NCBI RefSeq assembly: GCF_002197845.1
Contig: NZ_NIDE01000010.1
Span: forward strand, 124,001 to 188,000
Reading direction: 5' to 3'
Source of the DNA: Fimbriiglobus ruber
GTDB lineage: Bacteria > Planctomycetota > Planctomycetia > Gemmatales > Gemmataceae
DNA: 64,000 nucleotides
Shown here: one piece after another, positions 1-9,084 of the stretch
How positions within the stretch are numbered: the first letter of the stretch is position 1
Layout of the letters: the number at the start of each line of letters is the position of its first letter
Translations under genes and position numbers: made by a program
The notes under the pieces: model-generated
What the model saw: only the letters and a program-made list of their open reading frames with translations
Databases searched by the model: none
What the model was told of the DNA's origin: nothing

Positions 1-2
1 GG

Positions 3-671
3 ATTGGGAAGAAGGAGTACGACAGGGCCATCCAAGACTTTAACGAGGCCATCAGACTCGACCCTAATGACACCAAGTTCTTTTACAACCGCGGTAGAAC
101 ATGGAAAGAGAAGAAGGAGTACGATAAAGCCATCCAGGACTACGACGAAGCCATCCGACTCGACCCGAAATCTACCTCTCCGCTCGTCAGTCGGGGTATC
201 ATATGGAAGGACAAGAAAGAGTACGACAAGGCTATCCAGGACTTCAACGAAGTCATTCGACTCGATTCCAAAAACGTCTTTGCTTACTTCAATCGTGGCG
301 ACACATGGACGAGCAAGAAAAACTACGAGGAGGCCATCCGGGACTACGAAGAAGCCATCCGACTCGATCCGATGAACGCATATTCACTCAACAAAGTAGC
401 GTGGCTGCGAGCAACCTGCCCGAACGCGAAATATCGCGATGGGAAACGGGCCGTTGAAGACGCCAAACGTGCCTGTGCGTTGACAGAATGGAAGTTCCTG
501 GGTTACGTAGACACACTCGCAGCAGCCTACGCAGAGTCAGGCCAATTTGATGAGGCAGTGAAATGGCAAAAAAAGCCACTCGAAAACCCTGGTTACGCAA
601 AGGCATACGGAGAAAAGGCTCGTCTGCGACTGAAATTGTACGAGGAAAAGAATTCATACCGCGAAGAGTAA
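3..671 (+). CDS. TPR-repeat protein, 5' truncated by window edge
   Basis: An open frame enters from the left edge and ends at TAA 669-671. It encodes about four tandem 34-residue tetratricopeptide repeats of the pattern [19 protein letters not shown], then a degenerate C-terminal repeat region rich in Ala and Lys. TPRs are protein-protein interaction scaffolds, and planctomycetes often fuse them to kinases or signal peptides, but the N-terminal part lies outside the window. The ATG at 372 is internal to the repeat frame and is not the real start. Function beyond scaffolding cannot be assigned. Confidence 0.8.
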   Translation: MGKKEYDRAIQDFNEAIRLDPNDTKFFYNRGRTWKEKKEYDKAIQDYDEAIRLDPKSTSPLVSRGIIWKDKKEYDKAIQDFNEVIRLDSKNVFAYFNRGDTWTSKKNYEEAIRDYEEAIRLDPMNAYSLNKVAWLRATCPNAKYRDGKRAVEDAKRACALTEWKFLGYVDTLAAAYAESGQFDEAVKWQKKPLENPGYAKAYGEKARLRLKLYEEKNSYREE

Positions 672-901
672 GAAGTCACTTTCGACCCAGACCCCGACTT
701 AAGCCGCCGGGTTTTTCCGTTCCAGAACGAGCTATAGGCAGCAGCTTGACCCAGCCCCGATCCTACACGGAGTCTCTTGCTTTACCGCACGATCAACAAC
801 GACCCGCCGATGCAGCAATTATTCACCGGCACGTTCCAGGCACGTCACCGACGGCCCGGTAAACTGCGCTGCTCGACCTGTAGCTACAAAACTTCTCCCA
901 C

Positions 902-2183
902 TCACTCCGGCCTCATTGCCAGGCGGCCGGCTTTGATGATGCCGCCCTGCATCACGGCAATGAATCGGTGGCGGTCTTCCAGAATCGAAATGTTCGCGGC
1001 CACATCCCCATCCACCACGAGGATGTCAGCGAGTTTGCCGGGCGTCAGTGTGCCGATCTCGTCGCCGCGGCCCATGATCTCGGCTCCCGTCCGCGTCGCG
1101 CACCGGATCACTTCGAGCGGCGACAGGCCGACGCAGTTCACGAAGAACGTCAGTTCCCTGGCGTAATCCCCGTGCGGGTTCCAGGCGAAGCCGTAGTCGC
1201 CGCCCATGCCGAGCCGGCCGCCCGAACGGAGAATCATCCGGGCGCTCTCGGCGCCGGCTTCCAACGTCTCTTTGTGCCCATCCACGACGCGCTGCGACAT
1301 GCCGTAAGCCGGGCCGTGTTCGATGCTGGCGAGTTCGAAGTAGAGGGCGGGGACGCACGGCACGTTTCGCGACAGCAGCAGGTCGAGCGCCTCGGCGTCC
1401 ATGAACGTGCCGTGTTCGATCGCGTCGTACCCGGCTCGTAAGGCGTTCTTGATCCCCTGATTCGCCCGGCAGTGGCCGGTCACTTTGAGCCGGTGGTTGT
1501 GAGCGGTCGCGACGACGGCGTGCATCTCCTCGAAGGTCATGCAGAGTGTGTGGTGGTCGTTCGCGTCCGGGGCCGCGGCGTCGCCGGTGGGGTACGTCTT
1601 CACCCACTCGACGCCGTCCTTGACCAGTTTTCGCACGGCCGACGGCCGCCCGTGCCTCGTCCGGACCGTTGACGAGGAGTACCAGACCGTCCATCCCGAT
1701 CGCGCGGAAGTCCGGGTTCCAGTCCATCAGCCCGCCTACCCCGCATACCTCCCGTCCGCTCGCGGCCAACCGCGGGCCGGGGATGAGATCATTCTCGATC
1801 GCCTTCTTGAGCCAAACGTCGATGTTGAACAGGCTCCCATCACTCCGGGCCGCCGTGTAGCCGCATTCGAGGGCGAGTTTGGCGTTTACGGTCGCGAGCA
1901 GGGTGACGTATTCGACCGGGTATTTGATGTCGAGGTCTTCGAGCGCGGCGACGTTGAAGTACGTCGGGTGGAAGTGGGCTTCGACCAGACCCGGCATGAT
2001 CGTGCCGCCGCGGGCGACGATCCGCGCCGCTCCCGGGTCGGTCGGCGGCGCCCCACGCGCGGCCCCGGCGTACTGGATCTTCCCGTCGTGAACGACCACC
2101 ACAGCGTCCGGCAGAGACGGGCCGCCGTTGCCGTCGACGAGCTGGCCGTTTGCGATCACGGTGGTGCCGGTGGCGGTTTTCAC
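902..2183 (-). pseudogene. amidohydrolase, frameshifted by a 7-bp tandem duplication
   Basis: Two overlapping frames together encode one metal-dependent amidohydrolase (imidazolonepropionase/prolidase-like, about 425 residues). The N-terminal part starts at ATG 2183 and carries the beta-strand-1 metal motif VEAHFHPT. The C-terminal part starts near 1636 and carries the barrel histidines (VTGHCRAN, DAIEHGT) and the closing GTLTPGKLADILVVDG. The frames are separated by the heptamer ACGGCCG present twice in tandem at 1635-1648. Removing one copy joins the text as DEARAAVRKLVKDGVEWVK, so the break is a simple duplication. It lies 33 bp downstream of an alpha/beta hydrolase gene on the same strand, which suggests one operon. 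Substrate unknown. Confidence 0.85.
1635..1648. repeat. 7-bp tandem duplication (ACGGCCG twice)
   Basis: Direct heptamer repeat at 1635-1641 and 1642-1648 inside the amidohydrolase frame. It adds 7 bases and shifts the frame by one. One copy restores the family sequence exactly, so this looks like replication slippage or an assembly artefact. Confidence 0.85.
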
Positions 2184-2216
2184 GGGAGCGACTCGGCAAG
2201 AGGTCGTCGGGAGAGG

Positions 2217-3068
2217 TTAGATCGAGTCGAGAAAGCCGAGGGTCAGCCGAAGGAAGGTTTCCGGCCGGGTGCCGTGAATCAGGTGGGCACAATCGGGCAG
2301 GTCGACCCGCGCGCAGTCGGCGAGCCGGGCCGCAAAGGTGTCCGCGTCCGCGGGTGGAATCATGCCGCCCTGGGCCGGGTCGGCAGCCAACAGCAGGGCC
2401 GGGCAGCGGACACGGCTTGCCGCGTCGAACGGGTCGTAGCCGTCGAGCCAGTGACCGTTCAGGACCGGGTCGAGAACCGCCGGGTCGAGGTCGGCGAGGC
2501 AGCGGGCCATGAATCGCAGGGCGGCCGCGTCACGGCGGTCGCCGAGCTTCACGCCACCCGGCAAGGTGACGTTGGCTAACGCGCGGGCGGTCTCGCCGAC
2601 GGCCGGATTGCCGGCGAGTTGGCGAATAGCCTGGAATTGCGCACCGTAAGCCGTCTTGTCGAGGTTCGCGAGAAAGCCTGGAGACGGCGGGTCTTCGAGG
2701 ACGATCCCGCGTACCAACTCCGGTACCTCGGCCGCGACCCCGAGCGCGACCAAGGCGCCGAGAGAATGGCCGACGACCAAAGCCGGCTCGCCGATCTCGT
2801 GGAGGAGGGCCACCGCGTCGGCCACATAATCGGCGACCAAATACCGGGCCGCCCGCTCGGAGCGGCCGTGCCCACGGTGGTCGACCGCCGACACCCGCCA
2901 CCGGGTCGACAGTGCGGCCACGACGTAGCCGAAATCCTGCCAGCGCCTGCAAACCCCGTGAAACAGGACGAGGGGCGGGCCGTTATCCGGGCCGACCGCC
3001 ACGTTCAACCGCGGGCGGCCGATGCTTGTTGTTGTGCGCTCCGGGAACACGCGGCCTCCCGCATTCAC
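2217..3068 (-). CDS. alpha/beta hydrolase
   Basis: About 283 residues with a classic alpha/beta-hydrolase fold: oxyanion segment LVLFHGVCR, nucleophile elbow VVGHSLGALVAL (Ser), DHRGHGRS strand, an Asp in LLLAADPAQGG and the catalytic His in PDCAHLIHG. This matches esterases and C-C hydrolases acting on small substrates in the cytoplasm. The listed start is GTG at 3068. A second GTG at 3050 has GGGAGG just upstream and may be used instead. The stop is 33 bp before the amidohydrolase start, so the two were probably co-transcribed. Substrate unknown. Confidence 0.85.
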   Translation of the reverse strand: MNAGGRVFPERTTTSIGRPRLNVAVGPDNGPPLVLFHGVCRRWQDFGYVVAALSTRWRVSAVDHRGHGRSERAARYLVADYVADAVALLHEIGEPALVVGHSLGALVALGVAAEVPELVRGIVLEDPPSPGFLANLDKTAYGAQFQAIRQLAGNPAVGETARALANVTLPGGVKLGDRRDAAALRFMARCLADLDPAVLDPVLNGHWLDGYDPFDAASRVRCPALLLAADPAQGGMIPPADADTFAARLADCARVDLPDCAHLIHGTRPETFLRLTLGFLDSI

Positions 3069-3194
3069 TGAAGAAGGGAACTGCGCCGGCTCGCCCGACG
3101 GATCAAAGTTGACTGGTTTGAAATGTCGCCGGTCTTCGGCGCGTTGTCAAGCAACAGACGAAGGAGCCGGGTGTCGTCTCCAGTGATTCCGGCC

Positions 3195-4592
3195 TCATCC
3201 CACCATCACGACCCATGCTTTTCTAAGAGCGTCCGGCAACCCGTAGAAATCGAGGGCGGTAATCAACACGGCCGACAGCCACCCCGCACCTAATAAAAAC
3301 CAGCCGTTGCGAAACTGGCCCATCCGCGCCCGCGAACTGGTGAAGTGCAGCAAGGGGAACATGGCGAGGGGCAATTGCAGCGCGAGGACGACCTGGCTCA
3401 AGACGAGCAGATCGGTCACGCTCCCGTCGCCGCGTAGACCAATGATCACGATCGCCGGTACGATGGCGACGGAGCGCGTCACGAGCCGCCGGACCCACGG
3501 CCTTAGCCGCCAGTGCATGAACCCTTCCATCACCACCTGCCCGGCGAGCGTCCCGGTGATCGTGCTGCTCTGTCCGCTGGCCAGCAATGCGATCGCGAAC
3601 AGCGTACTCGCCGCGGCCGTGCCCAGTAGCGGGGCCAGGGTGAGGTACGCCACCCGAATCCAATCGGTCTCTTCGCCGAAGGTGAACGTCACCCCGTCGC
3701 GGACGGTCACGCCGTCCCGACCGTGGAAGACCATCGCGGCCAGAACCAGAATCGCCGCGTTGACCAGAAACGCGACCGAAAGGGCCGCGACCGTGTCCAG
3801 CGAGTTGAACCGGATCGCCCGCCGGATCGCGGGTGCGTCGGTGTTCACCCGACGGGACTGAACGAGGGCCGAGTGGAGATAGAGGTTGTGGGGCATGACC
3901 GTGGCCCCGATGATGCCAATCGCGAGCACGACCATGCCGTCTTTACCGAGGGTCGGCGTCAACATCGCGCGGCCCATGTCCAGGAAGTCCGGCTGAGTCT
4001 GCGGCAGCACGAATATCTCGACCGCGTAACACCCGCCGATGGTGCCGACGAGAACCAGGATGACGGCCTCGATCATCCGCATCCCGAGCCCCTGGAGGGC
4101 GAGGAGGAGCAAGACGTCGAACGCCGTGATGATGACCGCCCAGAAGAGGGGGATGCCGAAAAGCAGATTGAGGGCGACGGCACTCCCGAGGACTTCGGCC
4201 AGATCGCATGCGGCGATGGCGGCCTCGCACGCCAGCCAGTTCGGCCACCGCGTCCACTTTGGGTAAAAGTCCCGACACGCTTGAGCCAGGTCTTTGCCCA
4301 GAACGACCCCGAGCCGTGCCGCGATCAACTGCATGACAACGGCCATCAGGCTCGCGAGCGCGACGACCCACAAAAGATCGTACCGGTAGGTCGCGCCGGC
4401 CTGGAGATCGGTGCCCCAATTGCCCGGGTCCATGTAGCCGACGCCGACGAGAAATGCGGGTCCGGAGAAGGCCCGCCACTGCCGCCAAAATCCGGCCGAA
4501 GCCGGCGGAACAGGTACCGAGTGGTGGAGCCCGTCCAACGATGGCGAGCCGTTTAACCCCGTAACATCTGCCACGATACTCACGTCACTCAT
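3195..4592 (-). CDS. mntH: NRAMP-family divalent metal (Mn2+/Fe2+) transporter
   Basis: About 465 residues with 11 or so hydrophobic segments. The NRAMP metal-binding motifs are present: DPGN at residues 55-58 (transmembrane segment 1) and ATVMPHN at 230-236 (segment 6), holding the Ala and Met ligands typical of bacterial MntH. It imports Mn2+ or Fe2+ with protons across the inner membrane. The frame is open to 4676, but the Met at 4592 (MSDVSIVADV) gives the usual family length. Two perfect inverted repeats 147-202 bp upstream are candidate operators. Confidence 0.93.
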   Translation of the reverse strand: MSDVSIVADVTGLNGSPSLDGLHHSVPVPPASAGFWRQWRAFSGPAFLVGVGYMDPGNWGTDLQAGATYRYDLLWVVALASLMAVVMQLIAARLGVVLGKDLAQACRDFYPKWTRWPNWLACEAAIAACDLAEVLGSAVALNLLFGIPLFWAVIITAFDVLLLLALQGLGMRMIEAVILVLVGTIGGCYAVEIFVLPQTQPDFLDMGRAMLTPTLGKDGMVVLAIGIIGATVMPHNLYLHSALVQSRRVNTDAPAIRRAIRFNSLDTVAALSVAFLVNAAILVLAAMVFHGRDGVTVRDGVTFTFGEETDWIRVAYLTLAPLLGTAAASTLFAIALLASGQSSTITGTLAGQVVMEGFMHWRLRPWVRRLVTRSVAIVPAIVIIGLRGDGSVTDLLVLSQVVLALQLPLAMFPLLHFTSSRARMGQFRNGWFLLGAGWLSAVLITALDFYGLPDALRKAWVVMVG

Positions 4593-4738
4593 CCAACATC
4601 GCCCCAGGAATTTGACCTGCCGATTTATCAGCAGGTCATTTCGACAATTTTCGTACAGTTTGAAAAGCCATACCATCGACCTTTTGGCGTGATCAAACTG
4701 TGGCTATTGTCGAAATTCACAACTCCAACGCCCGTTTT

Positions 4739-4756
4739 GCTTAATTCAAATTAAGC
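4739..4756. promoter_or_regulatory. inverted repeat upstream of mntH
   Basis: GCTTAATT at 4739-4746 and its exact complement AATTAAGC at 4749-4756, with a 2-bp spacer. It lies in the AT-rich leader of the metal transporter and next to a longer palindrome. A dimeric repressor site is plausible. No factor is identified. Confidence 0.45.
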
Positions 4757-4766
4757 CGGCGCAAAC

Positions 4767-4794
4767 CCATCAATTAGTCTAGACTAATTGATGG
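4767..4794. promoter_or_regulatory. 28-bp perfect palindrome, possible DtxR/MntR-type operator
   Basis: Every base from 4767 to 4794 pairs with its partner about the centre at TCTAGA. The core AATTAGTCTAGACTAATT has the TTAG...CTAA half-site arrangement of DtxR/IdeR/MntR operators. It is about 175 bp upstream of the NRAMP start, where metal-dependent repression would be expected. The assignment is inference from symmetry and context. Confidence 0.55.
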
Positions 4795-4863
4795 ATTAGC
4801 TGAGCCTATCTCAAAACCCTCCTCGTGTCAACAGTCCTGTTCGGTTTCTGCGTTCAAAAAGCG

Positions 4864-4910
4864 AAACGGTCTGAGGGTGCCGCACTTGAAGCGGCACCCT
4901 CAGACCGTTT
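4864..4910 (-). terminator. rho-independent terminator of the caspase-like gene
   Basis: A perfect 20-bp stem (4864-4883 with 4891-4910) encloses a 7-nt loop. On the minus strand it lies 35 bp after the stop of the caspase-like gene and is followed by five T residues (A run at 4856-4860 on the plus strand). Confidence 0.85.
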
Positions 4911-4944
4911 GAAGACCACAAGATTCGTCTAAGGAATTCTAGTC

Positions 4945-7458
4945 TTAATCCTTGATGCCGGTGCCGGCCGCGGCAAATGCCTTCCAGTCCAGTCCGAGTG
5001 CGAGGACTTTGTTCCGGTGGGCGACGACACCCCACGGCGTGTCCTTGCTTTCCTTGGCGAGTTCCGCGAAGAGTTTCTTCGCGTCCTCGGCGAGATCCTT
5101 GACGTCCTTTTTGCTCTTCATCTTTTCTTGCGACACGAGTTGCAAGCCGGTCTGGCCCTTCTTCTCGTCCTTCATCGGCAGCGAATCCGTGCGGATGTTG
5201 CCGAGCGAAAGGTTGTACTCGTTCATGAAAGCGAGGCGGGCCTTGGCTTGGGCGAGCGTGTACTGGAAGGTGGCCTTCCAGAACTTGGACTCTTCTTTTT
5301 CCAGGTCGCCCATGACCATCTCCATCGCCTTCACCCGCTCGTCGAGTTCGAGGATGATCCGGGCCGGTGTTTCCTGTTCGGCGATGATCTGCTTCTTGAC
5401 GGCGTCGTTGCTGTCGCCCGTGAACGTCTCGCGCAAACCGGAGGAGCCGTCTTTCGCCTGCGTCGCCGTCCAGACCTTGCGGATCGCCTCCAGAGTGTCC
5501 AGGGCCGCGATTCGCACCTTGTATTTTTCCGGGTCTTTCTTGATGTCTTCCTCGCTCATGTCCGTCTTGTAGTCCTTCATCGCCTCTTCGGTAAACGGGA
5601 TGAGCGTCTCGATCGGCTCCTCGTCCCCGGACGTGTTCTGGCGGATCGGCGGCAGGTCGATGATCTTGGTGATCTTGGCGATCTCGGTGGGCGCCAAACC
5701 CTTCGGTGGGGTCGGGAACTCGAACCGCTTCGCGGCGGCTTCTTCGGCGTTGAACGCGACGGCCGAGCCCGGTTCGGAGCCGGTGAGTTTCGGCACCTGC
5801 TCGCCCTTCATCGTCAGTCCGGCCACTTCTTTCATCCGCACCTTGGCGGCGTCCACCCACTGACCGATCGGCAGCGGGTCGTCCGGTGCGAGGGGTTTGG
5901 CCGGTTTGGCCTTCCCCTTGTCCGCGACGTACTTCATGGTGCTCAGGAACAGGCTCCCGATCACGTCCGCGGCGTCCTGCGGGTTGCGGCGGTATTCGAG
6001 GGCGTTCTGGCCCATCGAACAAGTCGTCACCACCTGCACGCCCGCGGGGGGAGACGTGAGCGCCTTCTCCAACCCCTCGGACAGGGCTTCGCTCCCCGGC
6101 CGGACCTGGTCGCCGTCTTCGTTCAGCCGGCAGACATCGAACACCACGACCTTTTGCTGGGCCTTGCAGTCTTTGACCTTCGCCCAGAAGTCGTCGAGCG
6201 GGACCAGCGTCGCGGCGTCGGACAGGTCGCCGTCGACGGGGACGAGGTACGCCTTGCCTTCCTTCTCGGTCGCGTGACCGCCGAAGTAGATGAACACGTG
6301 ATCCTGCGGGCGGCTCGTTTCGCAGAATTGTTCGTAGGTCTGCTCGATGATCGACTTCAACATCGGACGGGCCGTCTTGCCGGACGTGTCGTCAAGTACG
6401 AATAACTGGTTGTTCCCCGGATCTTGCGGCACGCGCCATTCAAATGCGAGCCGTTTCGCCACCTCGGAGACCTGGTCGCCGCCGGTGTGCGATTTACCGG
6501 CCGCAAGCGAGTTGCAGTACAGGTATTTGCTCGCGTTCATGACGAGCATGCGCCGCGGAAATTGAATCGACGCGCTCTTGATGCCCGTCCCGGCGCCGGG
6601 GCCGGCCGGCGCAGTCGATTTTTGCGTGCCCGGGGTCGTCGTGTTCCCGCCGTTCTCGCTGCCGGCAACCTGCTGGTCCGTCTTACCGAGAAAAGCGGTC
6701 TTCAGTCTGGTGAAATTTGCGGCGCACGCGATGGCAATGCCGACCATCACCACCCCGAAACCGGCCCACACGTATTTTCCGGAGCTACTACTGCCACGAT
6801 TTCGACGCTTGTTGGCCGAAGAGACGGGATTCGGCTCGCTGAAGCTACTCGGGAATTCATTGACCGGCGGCGGGGCGGGCGGTGCGCCATATCCCCCGGG
6901 AGCATGTGCCCCCGCGTACCCGTGAGGAGGTGCCTGGTGGCCGTAGCCGGGCGGTGCCATTTGGGGCGGGTAGCCCTGAGGAGCTTGCGGCGCGGGATAG
7001 CCGCCGTAGCCCGGTTGCGGGTAGCCCTGCGGCGCGGCGGGATAGCCGGCGGGCGGAGTAGCGTAACCGTAGCCGGGCGGCGGGGCACCATACGGGTAGC
7101 CCGGAGCGGCCGGATAACCCGGCGGTGGTCCGTAGCCGTAACCGGGCGCCTGCTGCGGGTAGCCCTGAGGCGGGTACGGATAACCAGGTTGCTGCTGCGG
7201 CGGCGCCGACGGAAAGCCCTGTGGCGGAGTCGCTTGATAGGGCGGCGCCGCACCATTCAGGTCCGGGACTGCGGTTGCCGGCGGCGGAACGTGGCCGTTC
7301 AGGTCCGAGCCGCCCAGCGGTGCCCCATTGGGAACAGGAGCTTTACCCTGAACGACCGAGCCGCATTTCTTGCACTTTACGGGCTTGTCGGCCCATTCCG
7401 CCGGTATCCGGAGGACGTTCTGACAACCGGGGCATGTCGCTCGGACCGTTGCGGCCAT
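4945..7458 (-). CDS. caspase-like (peptidase C14) protein with zinc ribbon and P/G/Y-rich linker
   Basis: 837 residues. Residues 9-32 form a zinc-ribbon-like CPGC...CKKC pair. Residues about 60-200 are low-complexity Pro/Gly/Tyr repeats (QGYP, PPGY). A transmembrane segment is at about 229-250. A caspase-hemoglobinase domain follows, with the catalytic His in YFGGHA (His395) and Cys in VVFDVCR (Cys443). The remaining 350 residues are charged and helical. The topology implies a cytoplasmic ribbon and linker with the protease on the other side, or the reverse. Metacaspase-like proteins are abundant in Gemmataceae; substrates are unknown. A strong hairpin terminator follows the gene. Confidence 0.85.
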   Translation of the reverse strand: MAATVRATCPGCQNVLRIPAEWADKPVKCKKCGSVVQGKAPVPNGAPLGGSDLNGHVPPPATAVPDLNGAAPPYQATPPQGFPSAPPQQQPGYPYPPQGYPQQAPGYGYGPPPGYPAAPGYPYGAPPPGYGYATPPAGYPAAPQGYPQPGYGGYPAPQAPQGYPPQMAPPGYGHQAPPHGYAGAHAPGGYGAPPAPPPVNEFPSSFSEPNPVSSANKRRNRGSSSSGKYVWAGFGVVMVGIAIACAANFTRLKTAFLGKTDQQVAGSENGGNTTTPGTQKSTAPAGPGAGTGIKSASIQFPRRMLVMNASKYLYCNSLAAGKSHTGGDQVSEVAKRLAFEWRVPQDPGNNQLFVLDDTSGKTARPMLKSIIEQTYEQFCETSRPQDHVFIYFGGHATEKEGKAYLVPVDGDLSDAATLVPLDDFWAKVKDCKAQQKVVVFDVCRLNEDGDQVRPGSEALSEGLEKALTSPPAGVQVVTTCSMGQNALEYRRNPQDAADVIGSLFLSTMKYVADKGKAKPAKPLAPDDPLPIGQWVDAAKVRMKEVAGLTMKGEQVPKLTGSEPGSAVAFNAEEAAAKRFEFPTPPKGLAPTEIAKITKIIDLPPIRQNTSGDEEPIETLIPFTEEAMKDYKTDMSEEDIKKDPEKYKVRIAALDTLEAIRKVWTATQAKDGSSGLRETFTGDSNDAVKKQIIAEQETPARIILELDERVKAMEMVMGDLEKEESKFWKATFQYTLAQAKARLAFMNEYNLSLGNIRTDSLPMKDEKKGQTGLQLVSQEKMKSKKDVKDLAEDAKKLFAELAKESKDTPWGVVAHRNKVLALGLDWKAFAAAGTGIKD

Positions 7459-7622
7459 GATCGCAGGTCTCTTTAGGAGTCTTTCCTAACAGTTGGATCA
7501 CATTCTACACCACAGAGTTCCCTTCAGCATCTAAGACGATGCTGGAATCAACTTTGGTGTGAAATTCTTCATTTTGACAAAACTTGGCCGCCCTGGACTG
7601 CATCCCCGACCAATGGCCCAGT

Positions 7623-8797
7623 TATTCTCGGACTCGCCTGAAGTGACACAAGTCGGCCTTGAGCAACCAGGCCTGGATAGCGGAGGATAGATCCTTCACC
7701 GATCCGTCTGCGGGAGGGCAAGGATGCGTCCCCAATATTCGTTTCCCGAACCCGTGGTCCAAGCGATCGCGGACGCGCGCTATCGGCACCCGGACCCGCG
7801 TGTCCAAGAGCGGATGGAGATTCTCTGGCTCAAGACCCGGAACGTGACGCACAGTCGGATCGCGGAGTTGGCCAACGTGTCGCGCTCCACGGTGCAGCGG
7901 ACCCTGCGGATCTATGCGGCGAAGGGTCTGGATGGGGTCCGATCGTTCGGCTGGAAGGGCCAACCCAGTGCGCTGACACCGCATCACGGGACGATCGAAG
8001 ACGCGTTTCGCCGGCACCCGCCGCACACGGCCCACGAGGCGGCGCGGCGGATCGAGGACCTGACGGGCGTCCGACGCAAGGCGTCGCGGGTGCGCCAGTT
8101 CTTGAAAGAGGATCTGGGGATGAAATGCCTGAAGGTGGCACCCATCCCGGTGCCGCCCAAGAAAACGGTCGACGAACACGCCCGCACGCAGGCGGATTTT
8201 TTAAAAGACGGAACTGGAACCGAAGTTGGCGGAAGCCCGCGACGGTAAGCGGACGGTGTACTTCGTGGACGCGTCGCACTTCGTCTTGGCGTCGTTCCTG
8301 GGGTGGGTGTGGTGCTTCGTCCGGTTACATGTCCGGGCCGCGTCGGGACGGCAGAGGTACAACGTGCTGGGTGCGCTGAACGCGGTCACGCACGAGCTGG
8401 TGACAGAAATCAACACGACGTACATCACGGCCACCTCGGTGTGTGCGTTGCTCCGCAAGATCGCGGCCCTCGGTGGGTCATTGCCGATCACGCTGGTACT
8501 CGACAACGCCCGCTACCAGCGGTGCGCGCTGGTGGAGCACACGGCCAAGGCACTCGGGATCGAGTTGTTGTTCCTGCCGTCGTATTCGCCGAACCTGAAC
8601 TTGATCGAGCGACTCTGGAAGTTCGTGAAGAAGGAGGCGTTGAACAGCCGCCACCATCAGGACTTCAAGAAGTTCCAGGAGGCCATCGACCATTGCTTGG
8701 CGGATCTGCCGACGAAACACCGAGAGAAACTGGCGACCCTGATGACCCACAAATTCCAGACGTGGGACAATGTGTCACTCCTGGACGCGTAAAGTAT
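7623..8797 (+). mobile_element. IS630-family insertion sequence
   Basis: About 1.17 kb. Imperfect terminal inverted repeats share AGTGACACA (left 7641-7649, right complement at 8771-8779). The ends abut TA dinucleotides, as expected for TA-targeting IS630/Tc1 elements. It lies between the caspase-like gene and the hydroxylase-WD40 gene and interrupts nothing recognisable. Confidence 0.75.
7724..8792 (+). CDS. IS630-family transposase, two frames
   Basis: The first frame (7724-8248) holds N-terminal HTH domains (HSRIAELANVSRSTVQRTL). The second (to 8792) holds the DDE catalytic core: YFVDASHF (first Asp), LVLDNARYQ (second Asp) and SPNLNLIERLWKFVKK (Glu). The frames meet at GATTTTTTAAAAGAC (8195-8209). 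A +1 shift after the Leu codon at 8201 restores ADFLKTELEPKLAEARDGK. The homopolymers (6 T, 4 A) fit either recoding, which IS630 elements are known to use, or an indel. The second frame alone could only start at TTG 8226. Confidence 0.85.
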
Positions 8798-9084
8798 AGA
8801 TCGTCAACGCGAGTCGCGGGGTTGGGCTTGCACTGGCGACTGCGGCGGGCTTGAGACTGGTCGAGATTTGGTCCAGCTGGGGACAAGCCTACTCGCTCGT
8901 ATGCCGCGAAGCGGCTCGTGGATGTCTTTCTTCGTTCGTATTCTTCGATGTTGATCTGCGAAATGGACGCCCCGCAATCGACCCGTTTTTGCAAAACGAA
9001 GCCAATTTGGTAGGGCACGCAATCGCGTGCCCTCTTGAGCGGAAATTCACCCGCGCCCAAATGGTAGTAAGGAGCGTTTTCCCC
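8798..9084. other. intergenic spacer with a short hairpin
   Basis: No credible gene. The only structure seen is the perfect 9-bp hairpin AGGGCACGC/GCGTGCCCT at 9012-9033 with a 4-nt loop. It lies 3' of the hydroxylase-WD40 gene and could assist termination, though no T-run follows. Confidence 0.4.

Noticed and set aside
1026-1900. Long plus-strand ORFs over the amidohydrolase and hydrolase genes (such as 1539-2579)
   Set aside because: They are antisense shadows with Arg/Gly/Val-rich text and no ribosome site; the minus strand carries recognisable domains.
5017-7476. Plus-strand ORFs of 350-460 residues over the caspase-like gene
   Set aside because: Antisense of a GC-rich gene, Arg-rich and without domains.
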